This document shows positions 60,005 to 64,000 of a DNA stretch of 64,000 bases, in pieces. Under the pieces are notes generated by a model. It was given only the letters and a program-made list of their open reading frames with translations, made no database searches and was not told the DNA's origin. The DNA lies in NCBI GenBank assembly GCA_042663485.1, contig JBHTAF010000001.1, one strand, 5' to 3'. The DNA is from Natronosalvus sp042663485 (GTDB taxonomy: Archaea; Halobacteriota; Halobacteria; Halobacteriales; Natrialbaceae). A program made the translations under genes and the position numbers. Position 1 is the first letter of the stretch; the number at the start of each line of letters is the position of its first letter.

Positions 60005-62127
60005 GCAGCTTCCAACCGCTCGTGGAGTTCCACGTAGTTACTTCCATCCTCCCCGTTCAAACTGGCAGTGATGGTATCTTGGAAGCCGGTATAGCTCCAA
60101 AGATTATCCGGTCTCAGCCACCAGTTATCTCTAGTATGAGTCCTAGTTCCGGTGGGATACCCATACTCGGCCATCAATGGCCGAGGTATCCGGCTTCTAC
60201 TTTCGGGGATTTCGTAGAAATCTTCTACAAGAACACTCCAGAGTTCAGGAGTAGTTGATTCAGGATCATGGAAACGGTTGACCCAAGCACCGGCCAGTTT
60301 AAGTTGTTTGTACAGCCTTTTCAGATTATTCTCAACATGGTTCTCGGATCCTGGATACTCGTCAGAAAGCTCACGGTAAAGTTCCGGGTACTGTTCGATC
60401 AACTCCGCAAGGACTTCTGGGTCATCTCGATGGAAATAGATCAGGAACGCGATAAAATCGCTAATTCTCTCATTTAACCTGTGATCCACACTTTCTGAGG
60501 TTTCTAAAGCGTCCTTATAGGCCGTCCCGATTAGTTCGATCCATGCATCGTTCAGTTCCGAAATCAGATCGATCTTAAGTTCATCATCAACTGGAACAGC
60601 AGTTTCGAAGATAAAAAGAAACTGTGTATACCCCTTATAGATATCCTGATGGTTTTCTTCAGAATTTGTCAGGCTTATGTCTCTGAGAAAATCAACAGTC
60701 TGAGACAGGAACTCGGAAAGTGCGTGCTGGGTACGAGGATCTGGATCCTGATTCTCTAAAAGAGAGTGAGCGATCCGTCCTGCAAAAGAACTTAATCCGA
60801 AAGGTCCAGCATACACAACCTGTTTGTTCATATGACCGTAGTTTGACTTAGCCTGGTTGAAGCTATCTGCAAACGTCTCTAGTAGTGATGAAACATCGTA
60901 CTCTGGCGCGTACCCTGCATTCAGTAACGTTGCGAGGTAGGATACGTACATCTTCTGATACTGTAAATGCAGGGTCTGCAAGAGAGAAGCCAAGTAACTA
61001 TGGTTTCTGCTACTACAGATAGCAGCAATAGTCTCGAGCTCACCTTGGAAAACCCGGACAGAGTCGGTGTCACCTTTCTTGATCGCTGTAACAGACATTT
61101 CTCCGAGCTTCTGGATACTAATGGACGCAGCAGTAGTTCTATCGAATTCCAGTGAATCTCTGAAAAGCTTTTTCAGGAGATTTGCCCACATTGAGGCCTG
61201 GGCACCCAGTTCACGATTCTTGGTTATCGCCACACCGATATTACCAACCGTCTCGACCACACTCTCAGAGTACTTCTGACGCGAGTAATCATCAAAAGCT
61301 GTGGACCCTATAAACTGAAACTGGTCGTTAAGTTCTTGAAGGAAATCCTCACTGACCTCTCTTTCTGTGGTCTGATCGAGGTATTTGTTTGCAATCCGTT
61401 CAAGAGAGTTTAAACAGGAATCAACCACCGGCCGCTGATTCTCTTCAATTGCCTCAATACAGGTGCTGACAATTAGCTGTGTATCGCTAGCAAGCCGGCC
61501 AATGTAATCCTCATCCTGTAATGGGACACCAAACCGATTTGGACGGTAGATCCGTTCTGTAGCGATACTTTTCTCTATATCTCTTGTAGTGTATTCTATA
61601 ATGTTAGCAATGCTGATGAAGTAACCGGCGAAGGCGATTAGAGAACCGACAAGGAGAACAACCGCAACTGAGAAAGCGTAGCCGATTACTGTGAAAGGAG
61701 TCCCCAGATCAAAATAACTCCCAGATACGCTAAATATAGATGCAGTCAAGATAAACCCTATTATTGCGAGAAAATACCGGTCATGAAGAATTACTCCTGA
61801 TAAACGGGACGAATACTCTTGATTCGCGTTTTGAACGAGAAAAATCACAACGACGAACACTAAGCTGATAGTACTTAGAATAAGGTTTAAAGAAGAGTCA
61901 AAAAACCCGTTCGAAGGATCTTGAACTAGGAAAGAGAGCCTTTCAATTACGAATCCAGCCTCACCAAGCGCCACGCCAATAACTGAAGCCAACACTATAG
62001 CAACGGCACTAAAAAAACCGGCACGGCCGTATTGATACGAAGAGAGTTCTGAAGTTCTCAACCAAAGCTCAGCAAACCAGAACCGAATACGCCGGGCCAA
62101 ACTGGAGATAAGAGGAATATCTCGCAT
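60001..62127 (-). CDS. DUF2254-like membrane protein of unknown function
   Basis: The 708-residue protein has four hydrophobic helices within the first 185 residues (for example FFSAVAIVLASVIGVALGEA and LAIIGFILTASIFSV). A soluble helical region of about 500 residues follows, without recognised motif. The layout recalls DUF2254-type predicted membrane proteins. Such large membrane-anchored proteins occur in defence islands, but nothing in this sequence shows an effector domain. It is AT-rich and converges on the integrase with a 4-base overlap. Confidence 0.5.
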   Translation of the reverse strand: MRDIPLISSLARRIRFWFAELWLRTSELSSYQYGRAGFFSAVAIVLASVIGVALGEAGFVIERLSFLVQDPSNGFFDSSLNLILSTISLVFVVVIFLVQNANQEYSSRLSGVILHDRYFLAIIGFILTASIFSVSGSYFDLGTPFTVIGYAFSVAVVLLVGSLIAFAGYFISIANIIEYTTRDIEKSIATERIYRPNRFGVPLQDEDYIGRLASDTQLIVSTCIEAIEENQRPVVDSCLNSLERIANKYLDQTTEREVSEDFLQELNDQFQFIGSTAFDDYSRQKYSESVVETVGNIGVAITKNRELGAQASMWANLLKKLFRDSLEFDRTTAASISIQKLGEMSVTAIKKGDTDSVRVFQGELETIAAICSSRNHSYLASLLQTLHLQYQKMYVSYLATLLNAGYAPEYDVSSLLETFADSFNQAKSNYGHMNKQVVYAGPFGLSSFAGRIAHSLLENQDPDPRTQHALSEFLSQTVDFLRDISLTNSEENHQDIYKGYTQFLFIFETAVPVDDELKIDLISELNDAWIELIGTAYKDALETSESVDHRLNERISDFIAFLIYFHRDDPEVLAELIEQYPELYRELSDEYPGSENHVENNLKRLYKQLKLAGAWVNRFHDPESTTPELWSVLVEDFYEIPESRSRIPRPLMAEYGYPTGTRTHTRDNWWLRPDNLWSYTGFQDTITASLNGEDGSNYVELHERLEAA

Positions 62128-62280
62128 AGGTGTTATTCAAACCATTCATTTTGAAAGTTAAAAACATCCACGGAAACTTGTGTGGCAAGAATTGAGACGA
62201 GATTAATGACAGAAGTAGAAAGCCAATCGAACTCTGCCCAGGGAGAACATAGTAAATGTATTTGAATCTACTAGTTGGTT

Positions 62281-62430
62281 ATGAGAATACGTCCACGAGA
62301 ACTGTATGAACTAGAGCAACTTCTGAAAAAGGTTGAGTCGTGGTCCGAAGAGGACATTGAGGAACTGCCCCGGTTCTATAGGGAGAAAGCAATGGAATAC
62401 CGGCGGCTAACGCAACAACGCCTGGAGTAA
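62281..62430 (+). CDS. Very small charged helical protein (49 aa)
   Basis: An ATG at 62281 opens 49 codons ending TAA at 62430. The product is highly charged and helical (RPRELYELEQLLKKVESW at the start; YREKAMEYRRL near the end). It lies 32 bases before the coiled-coil gene on the same strand and is likely cotranscribed. A TATA-like AATGTATTTG occurs about 25 bases upstream. No function is known. Confidence 0.45.
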   Translation: MRIRPRELYELEQLLKKVESWSEEDIEELPRFYREKAMEYRRLTQQRLE

Positions 62431-62462
62431 CTCAGAACAACACTTGGTTCTCTATTCTTTGT

Positions 62463-62852
62463 GTGGATCAGTACAAACACACACCAATGGACGGGTTGGA
62501 CATCGAGGGGCTACTGGAACAGGTACAACAACAGCAACGAAAGCAGTTAAATCAGGAACTGGAGCGAATCAATGAGCAGCTTGAGGAACGAAGCCAGATC
62601 CATTCCGAGATCGTCGACGAACTCACCGGAAAACAAGACTGGTACATCAACCGGTTAGAACTTTTGTACCTCCGGTCGATACACCATGGGAAACGAGAAC
62701 AGTTGAAACAGAGAGTCAAAGAACTGTATAGGGAGTTACGACAGGAGAAACGAAGTCACTGGCAGGACCGGCAAACACTGGAACAGGAACGCCGAGAACT
62801 CCTTCACGAACTCAGTGAACTCGACGAGGACTGGCTACACGAACTCCTATAG
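62463..62852 (+). CDS. Coiled-coil protein (129 aa)
   Basis: Nearly the whole product is predicted coiled coil rich in Gln, Glu, Arg and Leu (GLLEQVQQQQRKQLNQELER; ELYRELRQEKRSHWQDRQ). GTG 62463 is the longest start, and ATG 62487 is a good alternative that begins the helix. No domain is recognised. With the 49-residue protein before it, it forms a small operon of helical proteins next to the integrase; a structural or regulatory role is possible. Confidence 0.5.
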   Translation: MDQYKHTPMDGLDIEGLLEQVQQQQRKQLNQELERINEQLEERSQIHSEIVDELTGKQDWYINRLELLYLRSIHHGKREQLKQRVKELYRELRQEKRSHWQDRQTLEQERRELLHELSELDEDWLHELL

Positions 62853-62982
62853 TTTATTTGGGGTGAATTGGAGAAGGATACGCATTTAAGAGGTTGATGT
62901 TTCTCACTTGACGCCTAATTACCAGTCCCATTAGAATCTGCCAAGTTTGATAACTACTGACTGGTTTTCCCATAATAACCAG

Positions 62983-64000
62983 ATGACTGGGATAGAAAGT
63001 GAGTCTGACCTTAAGCAGTATGAGTCGCTGTTCGTCAATCTCTGGGAGTCCGCGGTAGTTCGTTTCTCTACCGTAGAATTAGAAAACGGTGTCATGATTC
63101 CGAACGGGGAGATAATATTTTCAAATGAGGAGTATGAGGAACAGGAGAAGGTTCTGTATTCCGAAGGCGCGTTCAGAATCGTCGAAAAAACGATAAACAA
63201 TCCCTTTGACCTTCTGTGGGGCTTGGTTGAGGGTGAAACGGTGATTGGTGAGGGAGTGGATCTAGAAATGCTAGAGCATCGGCCGGAGCAAAAATTTGTG
63301 GACGACTTTGAGGGCCGGGTGTTTAACGAACGGCCTCGAACAGAAATTCACGGGGTTTTCTCGGTAAATCTCTCCTCAGATCAAGAAGACGAATACAGCA
63401 CTGTCGTTGACGAACTAGAGCACCAGATTCAGCGAGCGGAGGAACCATACTACGATATTGCCAAATGCGAGTATCACTACTTCGACCACCACTTTCGTGG
63501 AAAGGCAACAGCTAATCCCGAGATACTATTGTTCGCAGAAACAGGGATTGAATTCACTGTCACTCAGGATAACACAGTCAAGGTTGTACTCCCAGAGGAA
63601 ATCAAGGACCAAGCCGCTGTTAGCATCCTTCCACAACGACCTTACGGCGCACAGGAAGGATTTCGGATCGAATTATCAGATAAAGATCTTGTAGAATCTA
63701 ACGATGGAAAACTTGCATACACTGAAAATCTTGATTTTGATGAGGTCGAAAAAGCATATGTCATCCTCTTCATCGGTGATGAAGTCTTTGAGTTCAAAGA
63801 CCACTACACATGGAGCGGAGAAAACGGTCCTGGCTCCATCAATTCCCGGTACCATGTTTTCGACGAATATGATCAGCGCGATAAACTTTTCGACTATCTA
63901 TCAGGAGACAACCCTGGTGTCTTCGAGATAGCTGTCCTAAACGCATTAAGCACTGCAGGATACCTTGTCCAATGGTTCGGTGAGTCTGATTTCAAAATTC
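62983..64000 (+). CDS. Hypothetical protein, possibly nuclease-associated, 3' partial
   Basis: An ATG at 62983 opens a frame that stays open to the window edge (339 codons seen). The product begins TGIESESDLKQYESLFVNLW, is acidic and beta-rich, with no membrane segment. The last visible residues, FEIAVLNALSTAGYLVQWFG, look like the first helix and strand of a restriction-endonuclease-like domain, as in Mrr-type proteins. The catalytic part would lie beyond 64000. It could be a restriction or other defence protein; this is inference from one helix. Confidence 0.5.
   Translation, partial: MTGIESESDLKQYESLFVNLWESAVVRFSTVELENGVMIPNGEIIFSNEEYEEQEKVLYSEGAFRIVEKTINNPFDLLWGLVEGETVIGEGVDLEMLEHRPEQKFVDDFEGRVFNERPRTEIHGVFSVNLSSDQEDEYSTVVDELEHQIQRAEEPYYDIAKCEYHYFDHHFRGKATANPEILLFAETGIEFTVTQDNTVKVVLPEEIKDQAAVSILPQRPYGAQEGFRIELSDKDLVESNDGKLAYTENLDFDEVEKAYVILFIGDEVFEFKDHYTWSGENGPGSINSRYHVFDEYDQRDKLFDYLSGDNPGVFEIAVLNALSTAGYLVQWFGESDFKI

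Larger units (their letters stand above)
25951..64000. mobile_element. Integrative, probably conjugative element inserted at tRNA-Gly, right end beyond window
   Basis: From the tRNA onward GC content falls and codon use broadens abruptly, and gene content changes to an integrase, type IV secretion-like proteins, defence genes and plasmid-type proteins. No ribosomal or metabolic gene appears again. I looked by eye for a second copy of the tRNA 3' end (GGGTTCAAATCCCAGCCAGC) to mark attR and found none up to 64000, so the element probably continues outside. A second integrase at 58754 and differing base composition among genes suggest a composite. The left boundary is well supported; the right is unknown. 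Confidence 0.75.

Noticed and set aside
25951..64000. CRISPR arrays and Orc1/Cdc6 replication genes
   Set aside because: No regularly spaced repeats of CRISPR size and no Orc1/Cdc6-like protein were seen in the window.

Overview
The window is chromosomal DNA of a halophilic archaeon (class Halobacteria) followed by a large integrated mobile element. The left 25.9 kb is GC-rich and codes for acidic proteins. It carries haloarchaeal families (HalOD1 output domains, Bat-type HTH-10 regulators, DUF7344-like winged helices) and an archaeal ribosomal protein cluster. Genus cannot be fixed from the sequence alone.

Layout: 1-8.8 kb holds a partial CitE-family lyase, small haloarchaeal proteins, two divergent Bat-type regulators, an Azf-like sugar dehydrogenase, a polytopic membrane protein and a cytochrome oxidase subunit IV-like protein. 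8.96-23.5 kb, read on the minus strand, is the S10/spc superoperon. It runs from a SPOUT methyltransferase and uL3 to uL15 and SecY, with the RNase P subunit Rnp1 embedded. 23.8-25.7 kb is a Tat lipoprotein with a degenerate deacetylase-like domain.

A tRNA-Gly(GCC) at 25880-25950 marks a sharp boundary. A tyrosine integrase follows within 190 bases and base composition drops for the rest of the window. I read 25951 to the right edge as an integrative, probably conjugative element whose right end lies outside the window. Its core is a minus-strand operon (40.2 to 33.3 kb) of VirB2-, VirB6-, VirB3-, VirB4- and VirD4-like proteins, most joined by 4-base overlaps. A second HerA/VirD4-like ATPase (48.3 kb), a ParB-like protein, a DUF932-like protein and a second, zinc-ribbon integrase (58.8 kb) fit a plasmid or ICE. 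No relaxase was recognised.

Cargo is rich in likely defence functions: a RelE/RHH toxin-antitoxin pair, two proteins with HEPN-like R-x4-H motifs, a 1442-residue type IIG restriction-modification enzyme, an OLD-family ATPase/TOPRIM nuclease and a last gene running off the edge. The most unusual cargo is a tightly overlapping three-gene cassette at 31.0-33.3 kb. It holds a small protein starting Met-Gly-Ser, a small acidic helical protein, and a QueC-like PP-loop enzyme with an intact Cys4 site. It recalls the QueC-like enzymes of Qat and type IV CBASS but lacks their other partners.

Two other features stand out. The S-layer precursor at 51.9 kb is of the methanogen/Thermococcales/DPANN type rather than the haloarchaeal type, and its codon use is unlike everything around it. 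A TATA-binding-protein gene next to the restriction enzyme is complete across both repeats but broken by one in-frame stop and has no usable start codon.
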